A stretch of DNA of 64,000 bases from Xanthomonas sacchari (GTDB lineage Bacteria > Pseudomonadota > Gammaproteobacteria > Xanthomonadales > Xanthomonadaceae), in NCBI RefSeq assembly GCF_040529065.1, contig NZ_CP132343.1, forward strand, positions 372,001-436,000, written 5' to 3'. The translations under genes were made by a program, and so were the position numbers. This document shows, in pieces, positions 8,760 through 19,446 of this stretch (positions are counted from its first letter, which is position 1; each line of letters begins with the position of its first letter). The notes beneath the pieces are model-generated. The model saw only the letters and a list, made by a program, of their open reading frames with translations, was not told where the DNA came from and did no database searches.

Positions 8760-10103
8760 CTACTCCAGTTCCTGGTTGCTCACCCCACGCTCGACCGGGT
8801 ACACGGTCGGCGGCGGCGTGGTGGAGCGCATCAGTTTCAGCGAGGTCTTGCGCTGCTCGCACAGGTTGCCGCCGCTGACGAACACGCCGTCCTGGGTGCA
8901 CTTCCAGTCGTAGAAGTTGGCGATGCCGCCGGCCAGCTGCAGGCTGTAGTCGGTGCTCTTGGCCGCCGCGTCGAACGGTTGCCCGGCGGGGACGTTCTGG
9001 AACCAGCGCATCCATTCCTTGGAACCGACCGGTGGCACCTTGTCCGGCGCCTGGAAGGTCGGGTTCATCGGCGAGAGTTGCGGCGATTCGGCGGTCATGT
9101 GGCAGCTCATGCAGGAGCTGATCGGATTGTCCACCGGGCCGTTGAGGCGGCCGTTCCAGCCCAGGTGGGTCGGCGGCAGTTCCGGCTTGGTGTTGATCGC
9201 CGACTGCAGGATGCGCGGATTGATCCGGGTCTGGGTCGGCTGCTTGTTGGTGTAGTCGTCGCCGGTGTTCTGCGGATCGTTGCCGAACATCACGCCCACC
9301 GGCACCAGGTTCTGCCAGCCGGGCTTGCCGCTGACCGCACCGTTGTACTGGAAGGTGCCGAAGATCCAGCCGGTGCCGGGCACGCGGCTGTCGCGCACGG
9401 CGAAATCCATCTGGATCAGCGCCACCTGCTTGAACGCGCGGTCGGCGGACTTGAAGCTGTTGGTGACCCAGGCGTTCCACAGCACCGGGTTCTGCAGGAA
9501 CGGAACCTGGCTCAGGTCCACGTCGGCGAACAGCGCCTTGCAGACCACGGTGCCGTCGCGGAAGGTGTTGGGCTTGGTGGTGAAGCTTGGATCCGGGTTC
9601 TGCGGATCCTTCCACACCTGGCCGAAGGTGTAGGCGCCCACATCGTTGTAGATGCCGACCGCGAAGGTCTGGCCGGAGGTGAGCTGGGTCGGCGCCAGTT
9701 GCTTGACCTGGATCTGCGCCTCCTTGGTCAGCCCGTGCACGCCTTCGCGCCCGAGCGGGCCGTAATGCTGCCAGGGCGCGTGGTACCAGCGCCGCACCTT
9801 GTTGTTCTGCACGTACCAGTCGCTTTCGACGTTGCCTTCCAGGCAGTAGGTCTTCACCGCATCGGCGTAGCCGCGCCAGGCTTCGAAGTCGTTGGTCAGC
9901 GGCTTGGGCAGTTTCTGGAAGAACGCCGGCAACGGGCCGCTGGGTGGCTGCTGCGGATAGTCCTGGCTGAGCTGGAACAGCGGCCCTTTGTAGGTGGCCG
10001 GCGGCGCGTAGCCGAAATCCGGAAACCGGCCGGCGGAAGCGGCGCCGCTGGCGAGGGTCAGCGCGACGGCGATGGCGAGTGTGCGCGGGTGGGACGGGTG
10101 CAT
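8760..10103 (-). CDS. Secreted protein with one c-type heme motif, family not recognised
   Basis: 447 residues. ATG 10103 is preceded by a strong SD (GGAGGT, 5 nt spacing) and opens a signal peptide (about 1-24, TLAIAVALTLASGAASA). Longer in-frame starts to 10310 lack a signal sequence and were rejected. A single heme-attachment site CMSCH is at about 331-335, with further Cys at about 87 and 188 and in the C-terminal part. The rest is rich in Trp, Pro, Asn and Gln, unlike classical small cytochromes c. Probably periplasmic and heme-binding. No partner gene lies beside it, and I cannot assign a reaction. Confidence 0.75.
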   Translation of the reverse strand: MHPSHPRTLAIAVALTLASGAASAGRFPDFGYAPPATYKGPLFQLSQDYPQQPPSGPLPAFFQKLPKPLTNDFEAWRGYADAVKTYCLEGNVESDWYVQNNKVRRWYHAPWQHYGPLGREGVHGLTKEAQIQVKQLAPTQLTSGQTFAVGIYNDVGAYTFGQVWKDPQNPDPSFTTKPNTFRDGTVVCKALFADVDLSQVPFLQNPVLWNAWVTNSFKSADRAFKQVALIQMDFAVRDSRVPGTGWIFGTFQYNGAVSGKPGWQNLVPVGVMFGNDPQNTGDDYTNKQPTQTRINPRILQSAINTKPELPPTHLGWNGRLNGPVDNPISSCMSCHMTAESPQLSPMNPTFQAPDKVPPVGSKEWMRWFQNVPAGQPFDAAAKSTDYSLQLAGGIANFYDWKCTQDGVFVSGGNLCEQRKTSLKLMRSTTPPPTVYPVERGVSNQELE

Positions 10104-10845
10104 GGTGGACCTCCGGTCGAGTGCGTCGGTGCGTGCGGGCGATGCCGCGTCCTGTGTCCGGACATCCCCTGGCCCCGGACCGGCCGCACGCCCGTGCTGC
10201 TGCGCGGCCGCGATGAAAGAACATCGCCGTGCCAGGGCCACGCCGCAGGCATGCGCGGACACTTCCGCCTGCGCGCGCAGACGAAGCGAGAGACGCTTTT
10301 GGAAATGCACCGCCCATCGCCACCGCGCGGGTGCGGCGACGCTGCTGTGGAAGCGGCAGTCCTGCTGAAACGGCCTAGCGGACCGAAGACCTGTCCATGT
10401 CGCTCTCCTGACCCCGTGTGGAAGGCAACTGCGTTGAACGACCCCGATGCGTCGAGCGTGGGGGAAACGCGCGGGCCCGGCAGGGCAGCATCGGGGGACG
10501 AATGCTGCGGAGGCGGCGCCGTGCGGCGGCCGCGATGCCGGGTTGCGCGTCGATCGCCAGTCCCGCGTGGTGGCGGACTTCGGCGTTGCTCGACGCTTCG
10601 GACTCTAGCGAGCGCCGCGCGGCCGGTGGTAGACAGTTGCGCGCGCCGGCGTCGCGATGGCAGACGGCGGTGGGCCTTCACGTCGATCGCGCGCGCAGCG
10701 GGTGGCCCGCCGGCACGCTGGCCGCCGTCGTGGCATGCTGCGTGCGGGGTCGCGCCTGGCGGGAACGGGCAGGCGCGGTGGGGACGGTGGACGCACCGGG
10801 CACGGCGGCGTCCACTGCGGCGATGCACTTTCTTGCGGTGACGCC
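10104..10845. other. 742 bp intergenic region, no gene recognised
   Basis: This divergent gap separates the heme protein from the cold-shock/Excalibur gene. Several ORFs cross it on both strands, but they overlap one another, have Arg/Ala/Pro-rich translations typical of GC-rich antisense reading, and none has a plausible start with family-like sequence. No REP element, riboswitch or clear promoter was found. Confidence 0.5.
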
Positions 10846-11394
10846 ATGCGCACGCACGGGACCTTGATTCAGTGGGACGAGGAGCGCGGCTGCGGCCGAG
10901 TGCGCCTGGCGCATCGCGAGACCGAAGCCGAGGTGCAACGCGCGGCATTTCCCGCCGACGGCGTACCGCCACGAGTGGGCGAACTGATCTCATTCGACCT
11001 GGAGCACGATGCGCAGGGACGGCCGCACGCGATGCGGGTGATGCGGCCCGGGCGTGCACCGGTACCGGCCGCGCAGGCGGCGACCGCACCGCGCGGGCGT
11101 CGCGGCCGCTGGCTCGGCGTGCTGGCGTTGCTGGTGGTGCTCGCGGTCGCCGGCTATGCCGTGCTGCGCTTGGTGGCGCCGCCGCCGGTAGCTCCTGCGG
11201 CGCCGGTCGCGCCGGTGGCCACGGCGCCCGCATCGCCGGCGCCGGCCTTCCAGTGCGACGGCCGCACGCATTGCGCGCAGATGACCTCGTGCGACGAAGC
11301 GGTGTACTTCCTGCAGCACTGCCCGGGCGTGGAGATGGATGGCAACCACGATGGCGTGCCGTGCGAACGGCAGTGGTGCCGGCGCACGCGCTGA
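10846..11394 (+). CDS. Cold-shock-like domain, one membrane helix and Excalibur calcium-binding domain
   Basis: 182 residues with three visible parts. An N-terminal OB-fold cold-shock-like domain (about 1-65) begins MRTHGTLIQWDEERGCGRVR. A single hydrophobic helix follows (about 88-108, LGVLALLVVLAVAGYAVLRL), then a Pro/Ala linker. The C-terminus is an Excalibur motif (DGNHDGVPCE, the usual form being DxDxDGxxCE) with flanking Cys pairs. The helix would put the nucleic-acid-type fold in the cytosol and the calcium loop in the periplasm. ATG 10846 fits the domain start; a longer reading to 10657 is noise. Function is unknown. Confidence 0.85.
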   Translation: MRTHGTLIQWDEERGCGRVRLAHRETEAEVQRAAFPADGVPPRVGELISFDLEHDAQGRPHAMRVMRPGRAPVPAAQAATAPRGRRGRWLGVLALLVVLAVAGYAVLRLVAPPPVAPAAPVAPVATAPASPAPAFQCDGRTHCAQMTSCDEAVYFLQHCPGVEMDGNHDGVPCERQWCRRTR

Positions 11395-11481
11395 GCCGCG
11401 GTCGGCGCGTGCGCGGCGCAGGGTCTTGACCCGACCGTGATCGGGACTCGGCTACGGTCGCGCATTGCCTGCAGGTGACGC

Positions 11482-11862
11482 ATGACCGAGCCACGCCTCT
11501 CTCCCACCAAGACCCGCGCGTTGTCGCTGGGCCTGTTCGTCTTCGTCGCGGTGTTCGCCGCCATCGTCTGGTCGCTGTTGCGGCCGTACGGCTCGGTGTA
11601 CTTCTTCCCGGTGCATTTCCTGGTCGGGCTCGGCCTGCCGTTCCTGTTCTACGCGCTGGGCGCCAACCGCGCCGCGTTCCTCGCCGGCCTGGGCCTGACG
11701 GTCATCGTCCTGGTGCTGTTCAACCTGTGGGGCGACCAGGTCGGTGGGATCGGTCCGCGCGTGTTCGACTGGGCGCATGCCGTCGCCGGGATCCTGGGCA
11801 TGCTGCTGGCCTACGGCGTGTTTCGCCTGTCCACGCGCGTGCGCCAGCGCCACGCGCGCTGA
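11482..11862 (+). CDS. Small integral membrane protein, hypothetical
   Basis: 126 residues with about four hydrophobic helices: SLGLFVFVAVFAAIVWSLL, FFPVHFLVGLGLPFLFYALG, AAFLAGLGLTVIVLVLFNL and AVAGILGMLLAYGVF. The tail is basic (STRVRQRHAR), so the C-terminus is probably cytosolic. There is no catalytic motif. GCAGGTG just upstream is a weak SD. It converges with the DUF6065-like gene only 7 bp away. I do not recognise the family. Confidence 0.75.
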   Translation: MTEPRLSPTKTRALSLGLFVFVAVFAAIVWSLLRPYGSVYFFPVHFLVGLGLPFLFYALGANRAAFLAGLGLTVIVLVLFNLWGDQVGGIGPRVFDWAHAVAGILGMLLAYGVFRLSTRVRQRHAR

Positions 11863-11869
11863 GCCGGCG

Positions 11870-12610
11870 TCATTCCGCGTCGTCGCTGCGGGTGAACGGC
11901 GCCAGCCGCAGTTTCACCCGGTGCTCCACGCCGGCCGGGCACTGCCCCGGCGCCGGCCCGCGGAAGTAGCTGCGCTGCCAGCCTTCGCGGCTGGCATCGG
12001 AACCGGGCTGTTCCAGATCGTGCAGGAACTGCCCGCGGCTGCGCATCCATGCCTGGTGTTCGCGTTCCAGTTCCGGCGTCTGCGACAGTGGCTGCCAGCG
12101 CGGCTCGGTCTCGGCCAGCACCCGCCGCTGCACCGGGAAGAAGTGGCAGAACGGCTCGCCCGCCTCGAAGCGCACGCGGCCGGGCCGGGTGAACTGCCAG
12201 TTCATGGTGAAGGTGTAGGGGCTCCAGTCGGTCTCGATCAGCCCGGTGAGCCCGGCGATGCCGTCCTTGGGCCGGTTCACCGGCGCGGTGACGTACAGGT
12301 CCACGCCGGCCTCGGTGCGGAACAGGCACGGCACGTGGAAGGTGAGCACGCCGTAGCCGAAGTGGCTGACCGCCGGCGCGTGCGTGCCCGGCGCCGGCTG
12401 CACGCGCAGGTCGTCGAGCGCATTGCCGCCGTTCCACTCGGCCTCGAACGCGGTCTGACACAGCAACTCCCAGCCGTGCGCGTTGGCGATGTCCAGCGGC
12501 AGGCAGCGGTACGCGTAACGCTCGGAGGTGCGGTCCATCCACGGCCGCTCGCGCGGCGCCGGACGCACGTCCAGGGTGTGGCCGTCGAGAACGTGGGCGG
12601 TGAGTTTCAT
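11870..12610 (-). CDS. DUF6065-like conserved protein
   Basis: 246 residues, soluble, without a signal peptide. The central block has the conserved look of the DUF6065 family: an AFEAEWNGG motif, SHFGYGVLTFHVPCLFRTEA, VTAPVNRPKDGIAGLTGL and FTMNWQFTRPGRVRFEAGEP. These Trp/Pro/His-rich motifs suggest a compact beta-rich fold. Function is unknown in this family as far as I know. It starts 76 bp after the liuD stop on the same strand and could be a distal member of that transcript, though no functional link to leucine breakdown is evident. Confidence 0.7.
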   Translation of the reverse strand: MKLTAHVLDGHTLDVRPAPRERPWMDRTSERYAYRCLPLDIANAHGWELLCQTAFEAEWNGGNALDDLRVQPAPGTHAPAVSHFGYGVLTFHVPCLFRTEAGVDLYVTAPVNRPKDGIAGLTGLIETDWSPYTFTMNWQFTRPGRVRFEAGEPFCHFFPVQRRVLAETEPRWQPLSQTPELEREHQAWMRSRGQFLHDLEQPGSDASREGWQRSYFRGPAPGQCPAGVEHRVKLRLAPFTRSDDAE

Positions 12611-12686
12611 GGTGCGGGCAGGAGGATGGACCAGCCCCGAGTGTGACGCCTCGCTGCGGTCTTGGCGACCGCGCGAGGCGCGCCGC

Positions 12687-14696
12687 TCACGCCGCTTCGA
12701 AATCCAGCAGCGCCACGCCGTCGCCGACCAGCTCGCCCTCGCGCACGCGAAAGCCCTGCACGGTGCCGTCGGCCGGTGCCTGCAGGGTGTGCTCCATCTT
12801 CATCGCCTCCAGCACCAGCAGCGGCGTGCCGCGGGTCACCTGGGTGCCGGGCGCGACCAGCAGGGCGACGATGCGTCCCGGCATCGGCGCGGTCAGCCCG
12901 CCGCTTTCCACCGCCGGCTGGTCGGCCTCGGCGACCGGGTCGTGGCGTTCGAACAGATAGCCATGGCCGTCGACGAACAGGTGCAGCTGCGCACCCGCGA
13001 ACACCGCATCGGCCTGCACCCGCTGCGTGCCGAGGAAGGCGGACAGACGCCCGTCGTGCAACTGGCCGCTCGCCTCGAGCGTCTCCTTCGTCTGCGCGGC
13101 GTGGATCTGCCAGCCGCCGGCATGCGCGGTCAGGTGCAACGTGCGCTGGGTGTCGCCATGCTGCAGCGTCAGCGCATGCGGGGCTGGCGCACCCAGCCGC
13201 CAGCCGTCGCGCAAATCCCAGGGCGAGTGCGGATCGGCCGCGTGCGCGGTGGGCGCCGACGCGTGCAGTTGCCAGGCCAGTGCGGCCAGGCTCCACAGCG
13301 CATCGCTGGTCGGGGCTGGGGTGTCGAACAGCGCCGTGTGTTCGCGCTCGATCAGTGCGGTGTCCAGGTCCGCCTGCGCGAACGCGCTGGTGCCGACCAG
13401 GCGCTGCAGGAACGCGGCATTGGTCGACACGCCGACCACCTGGCACGCGGCCAGCGCCGTCTGCATGCGCCGCAGCGCGCGCTCGCGGGTCGTATCCCAG
13501 ACGATCAGCTTGGCGATCATCGGATCGTAGTGTGGGCCGATCACATCGCCCTGTTCGACGCCGGCATCGACGCGCGTATGCGCGTCGGCGGCGGGCAGGC
13601 GCAGATGCTGCAGCGTGCCGATCGACGGCAGGAAGCCGCGCGCCGGGTCTTCGGCGTACAGCCGCGCTTCCAGCGCATGGCCGTGGATCGCCAGTTCGTG
13701 CTGGCGCTGCGGCAGCGGCTGGCCGGCGGCCACGCGCAGTTGCCACTCCACCAGGTCGGTGCCGGTGATGCACTCGGTGACCGGGTGTTCCACCTGCAGG
13801 CGGGTATTCATTTCCATGAAGTAGAACGCGCCATCGGGCGCGACGATGAACTCCACGGTGCCGGCGCCGACATAGCCCACCGCGCGCGCGGCCTCCACCG
13901 CGGCCTGGCCCATCGCCGCACGCCGTTCCGCGTCCATGCCCGGTGCGGGCGCTTCCTCCAGCACCTTCTGGTGGCGGCGCTGCACCGAGCAGTCGCGTTC
14001 AAACAGGTAGACCAACTCGCCGTGGCTGTCGCCGAACACCTGGATCTCGATGTGCCGCGGCCGCAGCACGTACTTCTCCACCAGCACGTGCGCATTGCCG
14101 AACGCGGCCTGCGCCTCGCGCTGGCAGGCGGCGAGCGCGGCGTCGAAGTCGGCATCGTCATCGACCCGGCGCATGCCCTTGCCGCCGCCACCGGCGCTGG
14201 CCTTGATCAGCACCGGGTAGCCGATGGCCGCGGCCTGCGCGCGCAGGAAGTCCGGGTCTTGCTGCTCGCCGTGATAGCCCGGCGTCAGCGGCACCCCGGC
14301 CGCCTGCATCAGGGCCTTGGCCGCGCTCTTGTCGCCCATGGCGCGGATCGCCGCCGGCGGCGGCCCGATGAACACCAGCCCGCGCGCGGCGCAGGCCTCG
14401 GCGAACTCCGCGTTCTCGGACAGGAAGCCATACCCGGGATGGATGGCCTGCGCGCCGCTGCGTTGCGCGGCCTCGAGGATGCGCTCGCCGCGCAGGTAGC
14501 TCTCGCGCGCCGGCGCGGCGCCGATGTGCACGGCCTCGTCGGCCAGACGCACGTGGCGCGCGTCGCGATCGGCATCGGAGTACACGGCCACGGTGGCGAT
14601 GCCGAGCTTGCGGCAGGTGGCGATCACCCGGCAGGCGATCTCGCCGCGATTGGCGATGAGGATCTTGTCGAAGGTCGGCAGGTCGGGGGTGGCCAT
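12687..14696 (-). CDS. liuD: Methylcrotonyl-CoA carboxylase, biotin-containing alpha subunit
   Basis: 669 residues. The biotin carboxylase half (about 1-450) starts FDKILIANRGEIACRVI and has the ATP-grasp glycine loop KASAGGGGKGMRRV. A linker/BT domain follows, then a C-terminal biotinyl domain with VLEAMKMEHTL, whose Lys (about 633) is biotinylated. With the beta subunit it carboxylates 3-methylcrotonyl-CoA in leucine degradation. The liuB and ivd neighbours make this more likely than acetyl- or propionyl-CoA carboxylase. ATG 14696 gives a normal N-terminus. The gene is separated from liuB by a composite repeat, which is unusual for an operon. Confidence 0.93.
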   Translation of the reverse strand: MATPDLPTFDKILIANRGEIACRVIATCRKLGIATVAVYSDADRDARHVRLADEAVHIGAAPARESYLRGERILEAAQRSGAQAIHPGYGFLSENAEFAEACAARGLVFIGPPPAAIRAMGDKSAAKALMQAAGVPLTPGYHGEQQDPDFLRAQAAAIGYPVLIKASAGGGGKGMRRVDDDADFDAALAACQREAQAAFGNAHVLVEKYVLRPRHIEIQVFGDSHGELVYLFERDCSVQRRHQKVLEEAPAPGMDAERRAAMGQAAVEAARAVGYVGAGTVEFIVAPDGAFYFMEMNTRLQVEHPVTECITGTDLVEWQLRVAAGQPLPQRQHELAIHGHALEARLYAEDPARGFLPSIGTLQHLRLPAADAHTRVDAGVEQGDVIGPHYDPMIAKLIVWDTTRERALRRMQTALAACQVVGVSTNAAFLQRLVGTSAFAQADLDTALIEREHTALFDTPAPTSDALWSLAALAWQLHASAPTAHAADPHSPWDLRDGWRLGAPAPHALTLQHGDTQRTLHLTAHAGGWQIHAAQTKETLEASGQLHDGRLSAFLGTQRVQADAVFAGAQLHLFVDGHGYLFERHDPVAEADQPAVESGGLTAPMPGRIVALLVAPGTQVTRGTPLLVLEAMKMEHTLQAPADGTVQGFRVREGELVGDGVALLDFEAA

Positions 14697-14784
14697 GATC
14701 GGGTGCCTGGAGAAGGTTAGAGGTGTTGCGCTTGCGGTGCGCAGACGTGCGCAAGAGTTGCGTCGTAGTTGTTCTGCCGGAGCA

Positions 14785-15540
14785 GCTTCAGCGGTTGCAG
14801 TTGCGGTTGCCATGCTTTGGCTTTGGCTTTGGCTGTTGCTCCGGCTTTTGATTTACCGGGTTCCCTTCCGAAGCGGCGGCCAGCACGGGGAAAAACCCCG
14901 AAGGGGCGGCGCACATGGACGTGCGCCGTCCGCGGCAGGGGCAGGATGCCCCTTCCGCGGATCCCCGGGCTGGACGCGGACCCGGAGCGCGCAGCGCGGA
15001 GGGCGCGAGGCAGGGCGCGCTTTCTTTTGGTTACCTTTTCTTTGCGCGAGCAAAGAAAAGTAACTCGCCCGCAAGGGCGAAAGCCTTTAAAGCTTTTGCT
15101 GTCGCTACTGCTGTTGATTGAAGCTTGTCTATCGGACGAGAAGATCTGTAGGAGCGGCTTCAGCCGCGACAGCGAGAGTCCGTTCTGTCTGTCGCGGCTA
15201 AAGCCGCTCCTACGATTCAGCGGCCGCCACCCTGGCAGCAAGTGCAAGAGCAAAGCTTTCGCCTGGCGGCGAGTCACTTTTCTTTGCTTGTGCAAAGAAA
15301 AGTAACCAAAAGAAAGCACACCCCGCAGCGCGCCCTCCGCGCTACGCGCTCCGGGTCCGCAGCCACGACGGGCATTTTTCGACGGCACATCCATGTGCCG
15401 GCGAAAAACGACGCGCATCCTGCGCGCCGCCCTTCGGGTATTCGCCCGCCGCGGCTGCCGCGCCGAGGGGGCCCGGTAAGTCAAAGGCAGAGCAAGAGCA
15501 AATGCAGGGGCGAAAGCAAAAGCAGCAGCAAAAGCGGAGG
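14785..15540. repeat. Composite inverted repeat, copy 1 (left arm, REP pair, right arm)
   Basis: Fills the 985 bp gap between liuD and liuB. The left arm is 14843-15086 and the inverted right arm 15250-15488. Between them lies a REP doublet (15148-15170 and 15191-15213). Both arms carry the signatures ACCGGGTTCCC, a GGCGCAC/GTGCGCC-type hairpin, and a TTTTCTTTGC/GCAAAGAAAA hairpin. Outside the left arm is a GTTGC-rich tract, outside the right arm an AGCAA-rich tract. The right arm has a diverged middle holding a long hairpin at 15375-15408. Short ORFs across it are low-complexity and not believed. Confidence 0.85.
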
Positions 15541-15681
15541 CCGTCGCAGCGAGCGCGTCCGCAGAGTCGGTCGTGGAGCCCACCGCCGGGCACACTAGCG
15601 CCGGCATCGCCAGCGACCACCTGCGTGACCACCGCCGATCCCCGCGCGAACGCGCTTTCCACCCCGAGCGCATGCGCGCCC

Positions 15682-17292
<1,611 letters not shown>

Positions 17293-17330
17293 GGCAGAAC
17301 CGTTGGAAAGGAGAAGAGGCGTGGTGCGGT

Positions 17331-17353
17331 GTAGGAGCGGCTTCAGCCGCGAT
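17331..17353 (+). repeat. Single REP-like element between ivd and liuB
   Basis: GTAGGAGCGGCTTCAGCCGCGAT lies in the 96 bp between two genes of the same operon-like cluster. A hairpin here could protect or separate the upstream message. It has no inverted partner nearby. Confidence 0.8.
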
Positions 17354-17388
17354 GGGCGTTCATGGGAAGGCCCGCCACCCGCTCAGCA

Positions 17389-18552
17389 TCACTTGGTCCG
17401 CTCGAACAATTCGCGGCCGATCAGCATGCGGCGGATCTCCGAGGTGCCCGCGCCGATCTCGTAGAGCTTGGCGTCGCGCCACAGGCGCCCGGTCGGATAG
17501 TCGTTGATGTAGCCGTTGCCGCCCAGCACCTGGATCGCCTGGCCGGTCAGCCAGGTCGCCTTCTCGGCGGCGTAGAGGATCGCGCCGGCGGCGTCCTGGC
17601 GGGTGGTGCGGCCGGCGTCGCAGGCGCGCGCCACCGCGTACACGTAGGCGCGGCAGGCGTTGAGGCCCACGTACATGTCGGCCAGCTTGCCCTGCATCAG
17701 CTGGAAGCTGCCGATCGGTTCGCCGAACTGGCGGCGCTCGTGCACGTAGGGCAGCACCACGTCCAGCGCCGCGGCCATCAGCCCCAGCGGACCGCCGGAC
17801 AGCACCACGCGCTCGTAATCCAGGCCGGACATCAGCACGCGCACGCCGCCGCCGACCTCGCCCAGCACGTTCTCCGCCGGCACTTCGCAGTCCTGGAACA
17901 CCAGTTCGCAGGTGTTGGAGCCGCGCATGCCGAGCTTGTCCAGCTTCTGCGCGGTGCTGAAGCCAGGCATGCCCTTCTCGACCACGAACGCGGTGATGCC
18001 GCGCGCGCCGCCGCTGGGGTCGGTCTTGGCGTAGACCACCAGCACGTCGGCGTCGGGGCCGTTGGTGATCCACATCTTGTTGCCGTTGAGCACGTAGCGG
18101 TCGCCGCGCGCCTCGGCGCGCAGCTTCATCGACACCACGTCCGAGCCGGCGCCGGGCTCGCTCATCGCCAGCGCGCCGACGTGCTCGCCGCTGCACAGCT
18201 TCGGCAGGTAGCGCGCCTTCTGCGCCGGGCTGGCGTTCTTGCGCAACTGGTTCACGCACAGGTTCGAATGCGCGCCGTAGGACAGGCCGATCGCGCCGCA
18301 GGCGCGGGAGATCTCCTCCATCGCCACCACGTGCGCCAGATAGCCCATCGCGCTGCCGCCGTACTCCTCCTCCACGGTGAGGCCGAGCAGGCCCTGTTCG
18401 CCGAGCTTGCGCCACAGCGGTGCGGGGAAGGCGTTGTCGCGGTCGGCCTGCTCGGCCAGCGGCGCGATCTCGCGCGCGGCAAAGGCGGCGACGCTGTCGC
18501 GCAGCAGGTCGACCTCCTCGCCCAACTCGAAATTCAACGACGGCATCAGCAT
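17389..18552 (-). CDS. ivd: Isovaleryl-CoA dehydrogenase
   Basis: 387 residues, the family length. FAD-dependent acyl-CoA dehydrogenase converting isovaleryl-CoA to 3-methylcrotonyl-CoA in leucine degradation. The signature [18 protein letters not shown] and the C-terminal [18 protein letters not shown] are present. The catalytic Glu of the isovaleryl branch sits in [16 protein letters not shown] (about residue 247), rather than at the position used by medium-chain enzymes, which supports this substrate. Start ATG 18552 (or 18546, two codons later). It is divergent from a TetR regulator and is followed by liuB. Confidence 0.94.
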   Translation of the reverse strand: MLMPSLNFELGEEVDLLRDSVAAFAAREIAPLAEQADRDNAFPAPLWRKLGEQGLLGLTVEEEYGGSAMGYLAHVVAMEEISRACGAIGLSYGAHSNLCVNQLRKNASPAQKARYLPKLCSGEHVGALAMSEPGAGSDVVSMKLRAEARGDRYVLNGNKMWITNGPDADVLVVYAKTDPSGGARGITAFVVEKGMPGFSTAQKLDKLGMRGSNTCELVFQDCEVPAENVLGEVGGGVRVLMSGLDYERVVLSGGPLGLMAAALDVVLPYVHERRQFGEPIGSFQLMQGKLADMYVGLNACRAYVYAVARACDAGRTTRQDAAGAILYAAEKATWLTGQAIQVLGGNGYINDYPTGRLWRDAKLYEIGAGTSEIRRMLIGRELFERTK

Positions 18553-18655
18553 GGCGGCAACTCCGGGAATGGCGGGTGGCCGGCGGCGCCTAGAATCGGA
18601 CCCGCGCCGGGCAAGAGCGCCCAGCGTAGCCGGGAACGGCAAAGAAGTGAACAGA

Positions 18656-18678
18656 AATTCATTAATTGAACTTAGAAT
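18656..18678. promoter_or_regulatory. Candidate TetR operator with overlapping -10
   Basis: An AT-rich patch in the ivd-tetR divergent gap holds the imperfect inverted repeat AATTCA-TTAAT-TGAACT (18656-18672; one mismatch). TAGAAT (18673-18678) follows directly and lies 6 nt before the regulator's ATG. The position fits an autoregulated TetR operator that also governs ivd. This is inference from symmetry and placement only. Confidence 0.5.
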
Positions 18679-18684
18679 CACGCC

Positions 18685-19293
18685 ATGGCCTACAAACGCT
18701 CCGCCCTGATGGAAGAACGCCTCGCCGGCAACCGCCAGCGCATCCTGCTGGCGGCGCGCCGGCTGATCGCCGCCGACGGCTTCCGTGGCGCCCCGGTGAC
18801 CGCGGTGGCGGCCGAGGCCGGGGTCTCCACCGGGCTGATCTACCGGCATTTCCCGTCCAAGGCCGAACTGTTCGTGGAGGTGCTGACCGCGGCGGTGGAG
18901 CACGAGCTGACCATCCTGCGTGACATCGCCGCCGCGCCGGCGCCGGCCGCGCAGCGCCTGCGCGATGCCATCGCCTCGTTCGTGCGCCGCGCCCTGGCCG
19001 GCCCCGGCCTGGCCTACGCCTTCATCGCCGAGCCGGTGGAGCCGGAGGTGGACGCCGAGCGCATCCGCTGCCGGCGCCTGCTCGGCGACGTGTTCAAGGG
19101 CATCCTGGCCGACGGCGTGGCCGCGGGCGAGTTCCCCGCGCAGGACCTGGACGCGGCCGCGGCATGTCTGGTCGGCGCCTACACCGAGGCCCTGGTCGGC
19201 CCGACCGCGCCCAGCCGCGACGGCCCGCGCGACAGCGAGCGCCTGGTCGAGGCGGTGTGCGGGTTCTGCCTGCGCGCGGTGGGCAGCGCCTGA
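18685..19293 (+). CDS. TetR/AcrR family regulator, probably of leucine/isovalerate catabolism
   Basis: 202 residues. The N-terminal helix-turn-helix is clear: [18 protein letters not shown], then [26 protein letters not shown] as in TetR proteins. The C-terminal helices form the ligand pocket, perhaps for an acyl-CoA or branched-chain intermediate. It is divergent from ivd with 132 bp between starts, so control of ivd-liuB-liuD is likely. This contrasts with Pseudomonas, where the liu operon is controlled by a MerR-type LiuR. There is no SD before ATG 18685, and a -10-like TAGAAT ends 6 nt upstream, so the message may be leaderless. Confidence 0.85.
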   Translation: MAYKRSALMEERLAGNRQRILLAARRLIAADGFRGAPVTAVAAEAGVSTGLIYRHFPSKAELFVEVLTAAVEHELTILRDIAAAPAPAAQRLRDAIASFVRRALAGPGLAYAFIAEPVEPEVDAERIRCRRLLGDVFKGILADGVAAGEFPAQDLDAAAACLVGAYTEALVGPTAPSRDGPRDSERLVEAVCGFCLRAVGSA

Positions 19294-19392
19294 GCGCAAC
19301 GGCCGCGCCGCCTGCGCCGAACTGCTGCGATGCAGCACGCATCGCCTGCGATTCCGGGCCATCCTGGCGTGCAGCGCGGCGCAAACGCTGGC

Positions 19393-19398
19393 TATACT
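19393..19398 (+). promoter_or_regulatory. -10 element for the cytochrome c gene
   Basis: TATACT lies about 49 nt before the GTG start of the cytochrome gene, in otherwise GC-rich DNA. No convincing -35 was identified at the usual spacing. Confidence 0.45.
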
Positions 19399-19446
19399 CG
19401 GTCGCGTAGCGGTGGTCCGGATTACCACGTGCCAAAGGGGTGTGAT

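Noticed and set aside
10104..10845. Candidate gene or riboswitch in the 742 bp divergent gap
   Set aside because: ORFs there overlap on both strands without credible starts or families, and no conserved riboswitch core was found.
14853..15305. Short ORFs in the composite repeats with similar translations in several copies
   Set aside because: Their similarity comes from the shared repeat DNA. They run through hairpins on both strands, have no SD, and their frames are not preserved between arms.
14785..15540. Composite repeat as an insertion sequence
   Set aside because: No transposase frame lies between the arms; only a REP doublet and about 100 bp of spacer are present. No target-site duplication could be identified by eye.
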